A stretch of 33,577 bases of DNA from Thermogemmatispora onikobensis (lineage in GTDB: Bacteria; Chloroflexota; Ktedonobacteria; Ktedonobacterales; Ktedonobacteraceae). The DNA is taken from contig NZ_BDGT01000074.1 of assembly GCF_001748285.1 (NCBI RefSeq), forward strand, positions 1 to 33,577. The letters are read 5' to 3'. How positions within the stretch are numbered: position 1 is the stretch's first letter; each line of letters opens with the position of its first letter. The notes below the pieces were generated by a model. The model was not told the origin of the DNA and did not search any database. It saw only the letters and a program-made list of their open reading frames with translations. Shown piece by piece: positions 7,592 to 16,546 of the stretch. Made by a program: the position numbers and the translations under genes.

Positions 7592-9694
7592 ATGACTGCA
7601 ATTCTTGCCGGAGTTGATACGGGAGGCACGTTTACCGATCTGGTGCTCTTTCAGGAGGGAAAGCTGCGCGTTCATAAAGTCTTCTCGACCCCGCATGATC
7701 CGTCGCAGGCCATTCTGGAGGGGCTTCAGGAGCTGGGGGCGTTGCCGCGCCTGCGCACGCTGGTGCATGGCTCAACGGTGGCCACCAATGCCGTGCTGGA
7801 GGGCAAGGGGGCCCGCACCGGCCTGATTACCACGGCGGGCTTCCGCGACGTGTTGGAGATCGGGCGGCAAACGCGGCCCAGCCTCTACAATCTGCGCGTG
7901 CAGAAGGTGCCGCCGCTGGTGCCGCGGGCGCGGCGGGTCGAGGTTGTCGAGCGGCTCAATGAGCGCGGTGAGGTGCTCATTCCCCTGGATGAGGGATCGC
8001 TCGAAGAGGCCCTGGCCACGCTGGCGCGCGAAGAAGTGGAGGCGGTGGCCGTGGTGCTGCTCTTTAGCTTCGCCAATCCAGCCCATGAGCGGCGCGTGGC
8101 CGAGGCGGCCCGCCAGCGGGGCTGGTACGTCTCGGCCTCGGCGGAGGTCCTGCCGGAGTTCCGCGAGTACGAGCGCACCAGTACGCTGGTGCTCAATGCC
8201 TATGTGGGGCCGCTGATCGATCGCTATCTGGGCCAGCTGGAGCAGGCGCTGCCGGCGGGCACGGGCCTGCGCATCATGCAGTCAAACGGCGGCTCGATAT
8301 CGAGCGCGATGGCGCGGCGTGAGGCGGCGCGGACCTTGCTCTCTGGTCCGGCGGCGGGCGTGGTGGGGGCGCGCTTTGTGGCCCGGGCCTCGGGCATCGA
8401 GCGGCTGATTGCCCTCGATATCGGCGGCACGTCGACCGATGTCTCGCTGGTCGATGGGGCGATTACAGAGACGACCGACGGGCGCATTGGGGGCCATCCG
8501 ACGAAGCTGCCGATGATCGATATCCATACGGTGGGGGCCGGCGGGGGCAGCCTGGCCTGGTTCGATCTGGGTGGCGCCCTGCGCGTGGGGCCGCGCTCGG
8601 CGGGAGCTGTGCCGGGGCCGGCGGCCTACGGACGCGGCGGGACGGAGGCCACCGTGACTGATGCGCATGTGGTGCTCGGGCGCCTGTTGCCTGATGCCTT
8701 CCTGGGCGGCAGCCGGCGTCTGGATGTCGTCCAGGCGCGCCAGGCGGTGGGGCGCATCGCTGCCCGGCTGGGGGCGTCGCTGGAGGAGGCGGCCCTTGGT
8801 ATCGTGCGCATTGCCAATGCCAATATGGAGGCGGCCATTCGCCTGATCTCTGTTGAACGTGGGCTTGATCCGCGTCACTTTACGCTGGTCGCCTTTGGGG
8901 GGGCTGGTCCCCTGCATGCCTGCGAGCTGGCGGCGTCCCTCTCGATCCCGCGCGTGCTCGTCCCGGCGGCTCCGGGGGTGCTCTCGGCCCTCGGCATGCT
9001 GGTGGCTGACGTGCTCAAGGACTACGTGCGCACGCTGATGCTGCCCATTGATCAGGAGCAGGCTCAGGCTACCGTTGAGGAGGCGCTACTGGCTCTGGAG
9101 GAGCAGGGGCGGGCCGATCTGTTGGCTGAGGGCTTCGCGGGGGAGCGGATTCAGATCGAGCGCTATCTCGATCTGCGCTATGTCGGCCAGTCATACGAGC
9201 TGACCATTCCTTTCGGCGGCGACTGCGCGCGCGCGGCTCAGCAGTTCCATCTGGCCCATGAGCGGCGCTTTGGCTACAGCGATCCCAATGAGCCGGTGCA
9301 GGTAGTCAACGTCCGTCTCAAGGCGCGCGGCCTGGTTGAGCCGCCGGTGCTGGAGCGTCAGCCGCTGCAGCCGGAGGCGGTGGTTCAGCCGCTGGAACGG
9401 CGCCAGGTCATTTTTGCCGGCGAGGCCGGGCCGGTGGCGCATGAGGCGGCTATCTATGAGCGGAGCGCGCTGGTGCCGGGAGTACAGTTCGTCGGTCCGG
9501 CCATTGTCACCCAATACGACACGACGACCGTGGTGCCGCCAGGCTGGCGGGCGCGCGTCGATGCCGTTGGCAATCTCTTAATTGAGCTGGCCGGCGATGG
9601 CCCGGCGGGCGTGCAGCAGCTCCAGCAGCAGCGCCGTCAGCCCGCGCAGGCCGCTTCAGCCCAGCTTGCTGAGGAGGGGTCGCACGTATGGTAG
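7592..9694 (+). CDS. hyuA: Hydantoinase/oxoprolinase family protein, subunit A
   Basis: ATP-dependent lactam-opening enzyme subunit (N-methylhydantoinase A / 5-oxoprolinase N-terminal half / acetone-carboxylase-like), 700 aa. The ASKHA-type phosphate loops are intact: DTGGTFTD at residues 9-16 and DIGGTSTD at 276-283. Further blocks typical of the family are LVHGSTVATNAVLEGKGART, RTLLSGPAAGVVGA, HTVGAGGGSLAW and LVAFGGAGPLHACELA. The start at 7592 has a GAGGAG site 10 nt upstream; the upstream extension to 7481 is an unlikely Gly/Arg-rich stretch. Its last codons overlap the B-subunit gene by 7 nt, indicating translational coupling. Neighbouring DUF1445 and MFS genes favour an oxoprolinase-like activity, but hydantoin or acetophenone-type substrates cannot be excluded. 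Confidence 0.93.
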   Translation: MTAILAGVDTGGTFTDLVLFQEGKLRVHKVFSTPHDPSQAILEGLQELGALPRLRTLVHGSTVATNAVLEGKGARTGLITTAGFRDVLEIGRQTRPSLYNLRVQKVPPLVPRARRVEVVERLNERGEVLIPLDEGSLEEALATLAREEVEAVAVVLLFSFANPAHERRVAEAARQRGWYVSASAEVLPEFREYERTSTLVLNAYVGPLIDRYLGQLEQALPAGTGLRIMQSNGGSISSAMARREAARTLLSGPAAGVVGARFVARASGIERLIALDIGGTSTDVSLVDGAITETTDGRIGGHPTKLPMIDIHTVGAGGGSLAWFDLGGALRVGPRSAGAVPGPAAYGRGGTEATVTDAHVVLGRLLPDAFLGGSRRLDVVQARQAVGRIAARLGASLEEAALGIVRIANANMEAAIRLISVERGLDPRHFTLVAFGGAGPLHACELAASLSIPRVLVPAAPGVLSALGMLVADVLKDYVRTLMLPIDQEQAQATVEEALLALEEQGRADLLAEGFAGERIQIERYLDLRYVGQSYELTIPFGGDCARAAQQFHLAHERRFGYSDPNEPVQVVNVRLKARGLVEPPVLERQPLQPEAVVQPLERRQVIFAGEAGPVAHEAAIYERSALVPGVQFVGPAIVTQYDTTTVVPPGWRARVDAVGNLLIELAGDGPAGVQQLQQQRRQPAQAASAQLAEEGSHVW

Positions 9695-11295
9695 ATGCCA
9701 TCAGTCTGGAGATCTTTCGCAGCGCCTTGACGGCCATTGCCGAGGAGATGGGGGCCGTGCTGATGCGCAGCAGCTACTCGCCCAATATCAAGGAGCGGCG
9801 CGACTTCTCCTGCGCCCTCTTTGATGCCCGCGGGCGCCTGGTGGCCCAGGCGGCCCATATCCCGGTCCATCTCGGCTCGATGCCCGATTCGGTGGCCGAG
9901 GCCCTGGTGGCCTTCGATCATTTTGCGCCTGGCGATATTATTGCTCTCAACGATCCGTTTCTGGGGGGCACGCATCTGCCCGATATCACGTTGATTGCGC
10001 CGATCTTTGTCGAGGTCGAGGAGGAGCAGCGCCTGATCGGCTTTGCAGCCAACCGCGCCCATCATGCCGACGTCGGGGGGATGGCGCCGGGGTCGATGCC
10101 GCTGGCGACCGAGATCTATCAGGAGGGGCTGATTATTCCCCCGCTCAAGCTGTGGGAGGCGGGTCAGCCTAATCGGGCCTTGCTGGCGCTACTCTTGCGC
10201 AATGTGCGCACGCCCGATGAGCGCCGCGGCGACCTGGCGGCCCAGGTGGCGGCCAATCGGACGGCGGCCCGTCGCCTGCAGGAGCTGGTCGATCGCTGGG
10301 GCCTGGCGGCTCTGGAGGAGCATGTGGAGGCGCTGATCGACTATGCGGCGCGTATGGCGCGGGCCACCATTGCCGCCATTCCCGATGGCTGCTATCGCTT
10401 TACCGACTATCTGGATGATGACGGGGTGACGGGCGAGGGCATTCCGATTGCGGTGACGGTGACGGTGCGTGGCAGCGAGTTGACGGTGGACTTTACGGGG
10501 AGCGCTCCCCAGGTGCGCGGCAATGTCAATACGGTGGCCTCGGTGGCGCGTTCGGCGACCTATTATGTGGTGCGCTGCCTGATGCCGGAGGATGCGCCGA
10601 TGAATCACGGGACGTTCGCGCCGGTGACGGTGATTGCGCCGCGGGGCTCGGTGGTCAATGCGCGTCCGCCGGCGGCGGTGGCCCAGGGCAATGTCGAGAC
10701 GTCGCAGCGCCTGGTCGATGCGATCTTTGGGGCCTTGGCGCAGGCGTTGCCGGAGGTGGTGCCGGCGGCCAGCCAGGGGACGATGAATAATATTGCTGCC
10801 GGGGGGATCGATCCGCGGACGCAGCAGCCCTTTGCTTACTATGAGACAATGGGGGGTGGCATGGGGGCCCGCCCGGGCCTCGATGGGCTGTCGGGGGTGC
10901 ATACGCATATGAGCAATACGTTGAATACGCCGGTGGAGGCGTTCGAGTATGCCTATCCCATGCGTGTGACGCGCTATGCGCTGCGCGATGGGTCGGGGGG
11001 CGCGGGCCTGGCCCGCGGGGGCGATGGGCTGGTGCGCGAGATCCGCTTTGAGGCGCCTGCTGAGGTGACGCTGCTGACGGAGCGGCGCCGCCTGCCGCCC
11101 TATGGCCTGCAGGGGGGAGAGCCGGGGCGCTGCGGGGAAAACTGGCTCTATCGCCGCGATGGCGAGGTGACCTTGCTGCCGGGCAAGGTGCATTTCCGCG
11201 CTGAGCCGGGCGATCGCCTGGTGATCGCCTCGCCTGGCGGTGGTGGCTGGGGGCAGGCGCCCGCGCCTGCGCTGGCGGCAGCCGAGGGTGCCTAG
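9688..11295 (+). CDS. hyuB: Hydantoinase B/oxoprolinase family protein, subunit B
   Basis: The partner of the A subunit; together they hydrolyse a lactam or hydantoin ring with ATP. At 535 aa it is of normal length. The start ATG overlaps the A-subunit stop (ATGGTAG), with GAGGAGG upstream inside the A gene. Family landmarks are NDPFLGGTHLPD (residues 88-99), the metal-site block NRAHHADVGG with His125, His126 and Asp128, then GSMPLATEIYQEGLIIPP, and the C-terminal GRDG-like turn RYALRDGSGGAGLARGGDGLVR. The protein ends with the common Gly-rich ASPGGGGWG. No N-terminal targeting signal, so cytosolic. No third (C) subunit follows; the next gene is an unrelated regulator. Confidence 0.93.
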   Translation: MVDAISLEIFRSALTAIAEEMGAVLMRSSYSPNIKERRDFSCALFDARGRLVAQAAHIPVHLGSMPDSVAEALVAFDHFAPGDIIALNDPFLGGTHLPDITLIAPIFVEVEEEQRLIGFAANRAHHADVGGMAPGSMPLATEIYQEGLIIPPLKLWEAGQPNRALLALLLRNVRTPDERRGDLAAQVAANRTAARRLQELVDRWGLAALEEHVEALIDYAARMARATIAAIPDGCYRFTDYLDDDGVTGEGIPIAVTVTVRGSELTVDFTGSAPQVRGNVNTVASVARSATYYVVRCLMPEDAPMNHGTFAPVTVIAPRGSVVNARPPAAVAQGNVETSQRLVDAIFGALAQALPEVVPAASQGTMNNIAAGGIDPRTQQPFAYYETMGGGMGARPGLDGLSGVHTHMSNTLNTPVEAFEYAYPMRVTRYALRDGSGGAGLARGGDGLVREIRFEAPAEVTLLTERRRLPPYGLQGGEPGRCGENWLYRRDGEVTLLPGKVHFRAEPGDRLVIASPGGGGWGQAPAPALAAAEGA

Positions 11296-11361
11296 CGCGG
11301 GCTGGCCCGCCCGGGCCGGACTGGACCAGGCCGGTCGTCATCTCCTGCAGGAGTGCCCACG

Positions 11362-13140
11362 ATGAAACCGAATCTGCGTCTGAGACATGAGCGCGAGATG
11401 CGAGGCTGGTCGCAGGCCAGGGTCGCCGAGGCCATCGGCTCGTCTGAGAAGAATGTCAGTCGCTGGGAGCGGGGAGTCTCCTCGCCGCAGCCCTATTATC
11501 GCGAGAGGCTCTGTCAGCTCTTCGGCAAGAGCGCCCGCGAGCTGGGCTTTGTGGAGGAGGCCGGGGGTGGGCTGCAGGAGCGCGAGACCTCCCCAGGTCA
11601 GGGCCGTCAGGAGCGGGTGCTTGATCCGACGATGCCGCCGCTGCCAAACGAGGGGCGCGGCCTGGTCGGGCGCGAGACTCTGCTCGGGGAGCTGACGGCC
11701 CAGCTCTGTGCCGGGCGCTCGCTGGCGCTCTGTGGGTTGCCTGGGGTGGGGAAGACCGCTCTGGCCGTGACGTTGGCGCACGATCCGCGCGTGCTGGCGC
11801 GCTTTGAGGCGGGGGTGCTCTGGGCGGGCCTGGGGCCGCGCCCGAATGTGTTGGAGCATCTGCGCCGCTGGGAGCAGTTGCTGGGGGTGCCGCCGGCAAC
11901 GGGAGAGCTGTCGCTGGAGGCGCGGGCCCGTGCCTTGCGGACGGCCATCGGGCAGCGCGGCTTTGTGCTGGTCATCGATGATGTTTGGGAGCTGGAGGCG
12001 GCTCTGGCTTTCAAGATCGGGGGGCCGCGCTCGGTCTTGATCGCCACGACGCGCTTTCCGCGCCTGGCGCTGGCGATCGCCGGTGAGGGAGCGCGGACGA
12101 TTCATGAGCTGGAGAGCGCCGACGGGCTGGCTTTGCTGGCGCAGTGGGCGCCGGAGGTGGTGGCGCACGATCGGCGCGCGGCTTTGAGCCTGGTCGAGGA
12201 GGTTGGGGGGCTGCCGCTGGCTTTGACCCTGCTGGGGAAGTATTTACAGTCTCAGGCCCATAGCGGCCAGCCGCGTCGCCTGCAGGCGGCCCTGGCCCGC
12301 TTGCGCAGCTCGCATCAGCGCCTGCATGTCAGCGAGATGCGCGGTCCACTGGAGCAGCCGCCGCATCTGGCCTGGGGGACGCCGCTCTCGCTGCAGTCGG
12401 CCATTGCTGTCAGTGATCAGCAGCTCGATGAGCAGGCGCGTGAGGTGCTGCGCGCCTTGTCGGTCTTCCCGCCGAAGCCGAATAGCTTTAGCGAGGAGGC
12501 GGCCCTGGCGGTGGCCCAGGCTCCGCCGGAGGCGCTGGATGCTCTGGTCGATGCCGGCCTGTTGGAGAGCAGCGGCGCCGGACGCTATTTGTTGCATCAG
12601 ACGATTGCCGATTATGCCAGCGCTCATCTGCGCGATCCGCAGGCCGGCGAGCGCCTGGTGGCCTATGTGACGGGCCTGCTGGAGCGGCATGGGAACGACG
12701 ATGCCGCTCTGGAGCTGGAGAGCCGCAATATTGTGGCCGGCCTGCAGTATGCTTTTGAGAATGGACGCCATGCGCGCTTTATCCGCGGGGTGTTGGCCTT
12801 TGCGCCCTTTCTGCGCCGGCGTGGCTTTTATGATCTGGCCCGTCTCTATTTGCAGCGCGCCTATCAGATTGCTATCTGGTCGAGCGATGCGGCGACGCAG
12901 GGGCGTCTCTTGTTGGGTCTGGGCGAGGTGGCGCTGCGTCAGGGCGATCTGAAGGCGGCGGGCGGCTATCTGCGCGAGGCGCTGGTGCTGGTGCGTGAGG
13001 GCAGGCTGCGGCGCGAGTGGCGGCGCGTTCTGCGCCTGTTGCGCTATCTGGCCTGGCGCCAGGGCGAGGTTGAGCGGGCCGCCGATTATGGGCGCGAGCT
13101 GGCGGTGCTGGTGACGGAGGAGGGCGGCGGCGACGGCTGA
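11362..13140 (+). CDS. XRE-type HTH / NB-ARC STAND regulator
   Basis: A 592-residue signal-transduction ATPase. Residues 5-62 form a Cro/CI-type helix-turn-helix (GWSQARVAEAIGSSEKNVSR). An NB-ARC domain follows: P-loop GLPGVGKT at 125-132, Walker B FVLVIDDVW at 201-209, sensor-like IATTR at 227-231 and GLPLAL at 283-288. A winged-helix segment (VLRALSVFPPKPNSFSEEAA) and C-terminal TPR-like helices (ARLYLQRAYQIA; YLREALVLVREG) come next. Such proteins are thought to act as ligand- or partner-gated switches on transcription. ATG 11362 has AGGAG 8 nt upstream; GTG 11353 is the alternative start. It begins 66 nt after hyuB and could be co-transcribed, perhaps as its regulator. The 3' end overlaps the convergent MFS gene by 55 bp. 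Confidence 0.88.
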   Translation: MKPNLRLRHEREMRGWSQARVAEAIGSSEKNVSRWERGVSSPQPYYRERLCQLFGKSARELGFVEEAGGGLQERETSPGQGRQERVLDPTMPPLPNEGRGLVGRETLLGELTAQLCAGRSLALCGLPGVGKTALAVTLAHDPRVLARFEAGVLWAGLGPRPNVLEHLRRWEQLLGVPPATGELSLEARARALRTAIGQRGFVLVIDDVWELEAALAFKIGGPRSVLIATTRFPRLALAIAGEGARTIHELESADGLALLAQWAPEVVAHDRRAALSLVEEVGGLPLALTLLGKYLQSQAHSGQPRRLQAALARLRSSHQRLHVSEMRGPLEQPPHLAWGTPLSLQSAIAVSDQQLDEQAREVLRALSVFPPKPNSFSEEAALAVAQAPPEALDALVDAGLLESSGAGRYLLHQTIADYASAHLRDPQAGERLVAYVTGLLERHGNDDAALELESRNIVAGLQYAFENGRHARFIRGVLAFAPFLRRRGFYDLARLYLQRAYQIAIWSSDAATQGRLLLGLGEVALRQGDLKAAGGYLREALVLVREGRLRREWRRVLRLLRYLAWRQGEVERAADYGRELAVLVTEEGGGDG

Positions 13141-14456
13141 GGCCGGGGCAGGGTCTCGCGCATGAGCAGGGCGGTGAGGCAGCCCGAGAGGAAGGTGAGG
13201 AGGGCGACCAGGCCGATGGCCCAGGGAATCGAGAGCAGGTCGGCCAGCAGTCCGGCCAGGAGGCCGCCAATGGCGTAGCCGCTGTCGCGCCAGAGACGGT
13301 AGACGCCGACCGCCGAGGCGCGCCAGTCGGGCGGGGTGACGTCGCTGACGGCGGCCAGCAGGGTCGGGTAGACGAGGGCGGTGCCGCTGCCCAGGAGGAT
13401 GGCCCCCAGGAGCCAGGGCCAGAAGCCCTGCGTGAGGAGCATCAGGGCCAGACCAATGGCCTGCACCCACATGCCCACGCTGATCATCCCTTTGCGCCCC
13501 AGTCGATCAGAGATAGCTCCTGTCAGGAGCTGGCCCGCACCCCAGACGGCTGGGTAGGCGGCGACCAGCCAGCCGATGTGCGCGGCGTCGAGGCCGGCGG
13601 CGGCGAAGTAGAGGGGGAAGAGGCCCCAGGAGAGGCCGTCGTTGAGGTTATTGACCAGGCCGGCTTGGCTGACGGCCAGCAGGGTGCGGTCGCGCCAGGA
13701 GACGTGTGCCACGATCTGCCAGAAGCTGGGGGCGGGTTGCTCCGGGGTCTGGGCCGTGCCGGCAGGGGTGGCTTGGGCCTGGGTCTGGAGCTGGCGAGCT
13801 TCCTGGCGGGCGTGGCCCTGCGATTCGCGGGCGCCGAAGAGGGAGAGGAGCAGGCCGCAGAGGGCGAGCAGGGTGCCCAGCAGGAAGGGCTGGGGACGCA
13901 GGGCGTAGGCGGTGGCCAGGTAGCCGGCGGCCAGGGCGGCGGCGGAGACGGCCAGGTAGCCCGCGGCCTCGTTGAGGCCCATCGCCAGGCCGCGCCGCCG
14001 CGGTCCCACCAGGTCGATTTTCATGATGACGGTGGTTGACCAGCACAGGCCCTGGTTGATGCCGAGCAGGACGTTGGCGAAGACGACCCAGCCCCAGTTT
14101 GGGGCCACGATGATGAGGGGCGAGACTAGCAGGCCGACGAGCCAGCCAGCGACGAGGATGCGCTTGCGCCCGTAGCGGTCGCCGAGGCGGCCCGCCAGCA
14201 GGTTGGCCAGGGCCTTGACGAGGCCGAAGCTGATCAGAAAGGAGAGGATGGCGGTTTTGGAGGCCAGGCCAAAGTCGTGGGCGGCCAGCAGCGGCAGGAT
14301 GGTGCGCTCGATGCCGACGAGCGAGCCGACGAAGGCGTTGATGATGACGAGCAGGGTGAACTGCTGCCAGTTGGCGCGCAGCCCTAGCTGCGGCTGGGGT
14401 GCCTCTGATTGGGGACGCTGGTTCTGGCCGGCTGGGTGCTTAAAGGGTGACCGCAC
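13086..14456 (-). CDS. MFS transporter, third gene of the sulfur-response operon
   Basis: A 456-residue, 12-TM major facilitator. The signature after TM2 reads GRLGDRYGRKRILVAG, and the second half has the matching GAISDRLGRKGMISVG. A Gln/Pro-rich cytoplasmic loop of roughly 40 residues separates the halves, and the C-terminal tail is Ser/Pro-rich. The start is a GTG at 14456 with an excellent AAGGAGGAG site about 10 nt upstream; this lies within the end of the rhodanese/MBL gene, so the two overlap by 17 bp and are probably translationally coupled. Family members of this type export drugs or small metabolites. Position behind persulfide-detoxification genes suggests transport of a sulfur compound, but nothing in the protein proves it. 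Confidence 0.88.
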   Translation of the reverse strand: MRSPFKHPAGQNQRPQSEAPQPQLGLRANWQQFTLLVIINAFVGSLVGIERTILPLLAAHDFGLASKTAILSFLISFGLVKALANLLAGRLGDRYGRKRILVAGWLVGLLVSPLIIVAPNWGWVVFANVLLGINQGLCWSTTVIMKIDLVGPRRRGLAMGLNEAAGYLAVSAAALAAGYLATAYALRPQPFLLGTLLALCGLLLSLFGARESQGHARQEARQLQTQAQATPAGTAQTPEQPAPSFWQIVAHVSWRDRTLLAVSQAGLVNNLNDGLSWGLFPLYFAAAGLDAAHIGWLVAAYPAVWGAGQLLTGAISDRLGRKGMISVGMWVQAIGLALMLLTQGFWPWLLGAILLGSGTALVYPTLLAAVSDVTPPDWRASAVGVYRLWRDSGYAIGGLLAGLLADLLSIPWAIGLVALLTFLSGCLTALLMRETLPRPQPSPPPSSVTSTASSRP

Positions 14457-15606
14457 AGCGATTGGCTCCTCCTTCCAGTTCTTCGGGTGGGACGGTGGGC
14501 CACTCTCCGCTTTCGTTGGCGGCGATGATCTCTTGATAGTGGGCCGGTGGCGCGGGCAGGTTGCTGAGTAGCTGGGCGCTGAAGGTGGCGGGCGAGGCCA
14601 GGAGCGGCGCCAGCCAGCCGCGTACGGTGGCCAGGGTGGTCAGGGCGGGCTGGCCGTCGAAGGGCAGCGGGCGCGCGCTGTGGCCGGCCAGCACCAGGCT
14701 GTCGTCGGGCAGGCTGAGCAGGCGCTGCAGGCTGGTGTAGAGCAGGGCGACGCGGCGGCGGGCCTCGTCGGGGTCGGCGTCGAGATCGGGACGCCCGAGG
14801 CCCTCGGGAAAGAGGGTGTCGCCGCTGAAGAGCAGGGCCGGCCTCCCTGGCGGACCGGGCAGCAGGTAGCAGGTGCTCTCGGGGGTGTGGCCGGGCGTGT
14901 GCAGGGCCTGCAGGTGCAGGCGCCCGATGGTGAGCTGCTGGCCGTCGGCGATGGGTTTGAAGGGGAAGCTGACGCGCCGTTGGGCGGGCAGGTAGAGGTC
15001 GGCTCCGCAGGCTGCGGCCAGGGCGCGGGCCCGTGAAAGGTGGTCGGCATGGATGTGGGTTTCCAGGACGGCGGTGATCTGCCAGCCGCGCTGTCGGGCT
15101 TGTTGCTGGTAGACGGTGGGATCAAGGGCCGGGTCGAGGACGAGGGCGGCGGCGCCGTCGCTGATGAGGTAGGAGAGGCAGCCTTTGCCGGTGCGTCGGA
15201 TCTGGATGACCTGCCGCTGCTCTGGCTCTGGCGTCGTGCTGGCGGCTTCCGGCTGTCGGGAGGAGCCAGGTTCGGGCAGGACGGGGGCCGTGTTCCAGGC
15301 CAGGCTCCAGGCGCGCATGCCTCCCTCCAGGGAGTAGGCGGTGAAGCCGCGGGCGGCCAGAAGAGCGGCGGCGCGCTGGCTGACCAGGCCGGCCTCGCAG
15401 ACGGTGACGACGGGCCGGTCCTTGGGTAGGGCGAGCTGGTCCAGTCCGCCTGGCTGGCCGGCTTTGAGGGCTTCGTAGGCGTCAAGGTGCTGGCTGCCCG
15501 GGATCGACCAGGCGGCATAAGCGGCGGTGGGCCGCACGTCGAGGATGGTGACGGCCTGGCCGCTCTCCAGCCAGGTGCGTAGGGTTTCGACGCTGATGCG
15601 CTCCAT
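14440..15606 (-). CDS. Rhodanese / metallo-beta-lactamase fusion, persulfide dioxygenase-like
   Basis: A cytosolic two-domain enzyme (388 aa) likely to handle glutathione- or thiol-persulfides and sulfane sulfur. The N-terminal rhodanese domain (about 1-105) has LDVRPTAAY and the active loop with Cys70 (VCEAGLVSQ). A Pro/Ser/Glu linker leads to a metallo-hydrolase domain with THIHADH (183-189), HTPGH (236-240), LFSGDTLF with Asp263, the ETHE1-like GRPD (271-274) and AGHS near the end. ETHE1/CstB enzymes usually carry the metallo-hydrolase domain first; here the order is reversed. ATG 15606 has AAAGGAG about 10 nt upstream and overlaps the preceding regulator stop by one base (TAATG), implying coupled translation. 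A rhodanese-gated hydroxyacylglutathione hydrolase is a less likely alternative. Confidence 0.88.
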   Translation of the reverse strand: MERISVETLRTWLESGQAVTILDVRPTAAYAAWSIPGSQHLDAYEALKAGQPGGLDQLALPKDRPVVTVCEAGLVSQRAAALLAARGFTAYSLEGGMRAWSLAWNTAPVLPEPGSSRQPEAASTTPEPEQRQVIQIRRTGKGCLSYLISDGAAALVLDPALDPTVYQQQARQRGWQITAVLETHIHADHLSRARALAAACGADLYLPAQRRVSFPFKPIADGQQLTIGRLHLQALHTPGHTPESTCYLLPGPPGRPALLFSGDTLFPEGLGRPDLDADPDEARRRVALLYTSLQRLLSLPDDSLVLAGHSARPLPFDGQPALTTLATVRGWLAPLLASPATFSAQLLSNLPAPPAHYQEIIAANESGEWPTVPPEELEGGANRCAVTL

Positions 15607-16310
15607 TAGAGGACGCTCCTTTCCGCTGCCTGGGCCTGGATGATGGGGAGACCGCGCTCTTGCCATTCGAGGACGCCGACTTCCAGGCGCCAGGCGCGAA
15701 AGCCGTGGGCGCGCAGGAGGGCGACGGCTTCGTCGGCGAAGACGCAGTAGGGGCCGCGGCAGTAGGCGATGATCTCGCAGTCGCGGGGCAGCTCGCTCAG
15801 GTGGGCCGCCAGCTCGGCGACGGGGAGCGAGCGCGCTTGTGGCAGGTGGGCGCTGGCGTATTCGTCGCGAGGGCGCACGTCGAGCAGCAGGGCGCGCCCG
15901 CTTTGGAGTAGCTCCAGGGCGGCGTCGATGCTGAGGGCGGGCCAGTGGCGGCGCTCGGGCAGCCAGGTGCTGACGAGGTGCTCCAGCTCGGCCAGATGGG
16001 CTTCGCCGGTGCGCCGCAGGGCCAGCCAGAGGCGCACGACTTCGCCGGAGGCCAGGCGATAGCGTCGCTGACGCCCGCGACGCCGCACGTCGACGAGCCG
16101 CGCCGCGTGGAGAATCTGCAGGTGCTGGGAGACGGTGGCCACGGGCAGGGTGGTCTCACGGGCTAGCTCTTCGACGCTGCGCTCGCTCTGGGCGAGGAGG
16201 TCGAGCAGCTCCAGTCGATGAGGGCTGGCCAGGGCTTTGCCGATGCGCGCCAGTTGTTCGTAGAGCTGGTTTTTAAAGGCTCGCTTGCTTTCAGGGTGCT
16301 GGTATGCCAC
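15606..16310 (-). CDS. ArsR-family regulator with C-terminal rhodanese domain
   Basis: A 234-residue transcriptional repressor fused to a sulfur-transfer domain. The winged helix is at about residues 20-95 (ALASPHRLELLDLL, then LPVATVSQHLQILHAARLVD and a basic wing RRRGRQRRY). The rhodanese domain (about 125-230) has LLDVRPRDEYASAHLPQA and the active loop AYCRGPYCVFADEA, with Cys184 as the likely catalytic residue and Cys189 close by. The two cysteines could register persulfide or polysulfide. It is the first gene of a three-gene minus-strand operon with a persulfide-dioxygenase-like enzyme and an MFS transporter. The start is GTG 16308-16310, with an AGAGGAG site about 14 nt upstream, rather distant. 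An inverted repeat at 16553-16572 is a candidate operator. Confidence 0.9.
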   Translation of the reverse strand: MAYQHPESKRAFKNQLYEQLARIGKALASPHRLELLDLLAQSERSVEELARETTLPVATVSQHLQILHAARLVDVRRRGRQRRYRLASGEVVRLWLALRRTGEAHLAELEHLVSTWLPERRHWPALSIDAALELLQSGRALLLDVRPRDEYASAHLPQARSLPVAELAAHLSELPRDCEIIAYCRGPYCVFADEAVALLRAHGFRAWRLEVGVLEWQERGLPIIQAQAAERSVL

Positions 16311-16546
16311 GCCGATCTCTGCTCTCCTCTTCTTTTTTGTTCTGCTCTTTTCTACTCTGCCCTACTCTTTCCTACTTTACGCTCTTCTTTTATATACTCC
16401 TGTCTACTTCTGGGTGCTCTTGTCTGCTGGCTGAGACGGACGGCGCACCGTTGTTGGTGGGCCTGGCTCGGCGCCTGACCCTGCCGTTTCTGTCTCGTGC
16501 CTCGCCTGCTTTGTTGGGCCAGGCTCTGCATATTTTCGTTCGATAT
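16311..16546 (-). other. Purine-rich 5' leader of the ArsR-rhodanese operon
   Basis: No gene. Between the operator-like repeat and the regulator start, 16318-16410 is strongly pyrimidine-rich on the plus strand, so the minus-strand transcript would begin with a long A/G-rich leader. Open frames here are low-complexity and unconvincing. Confidence 0.5.
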
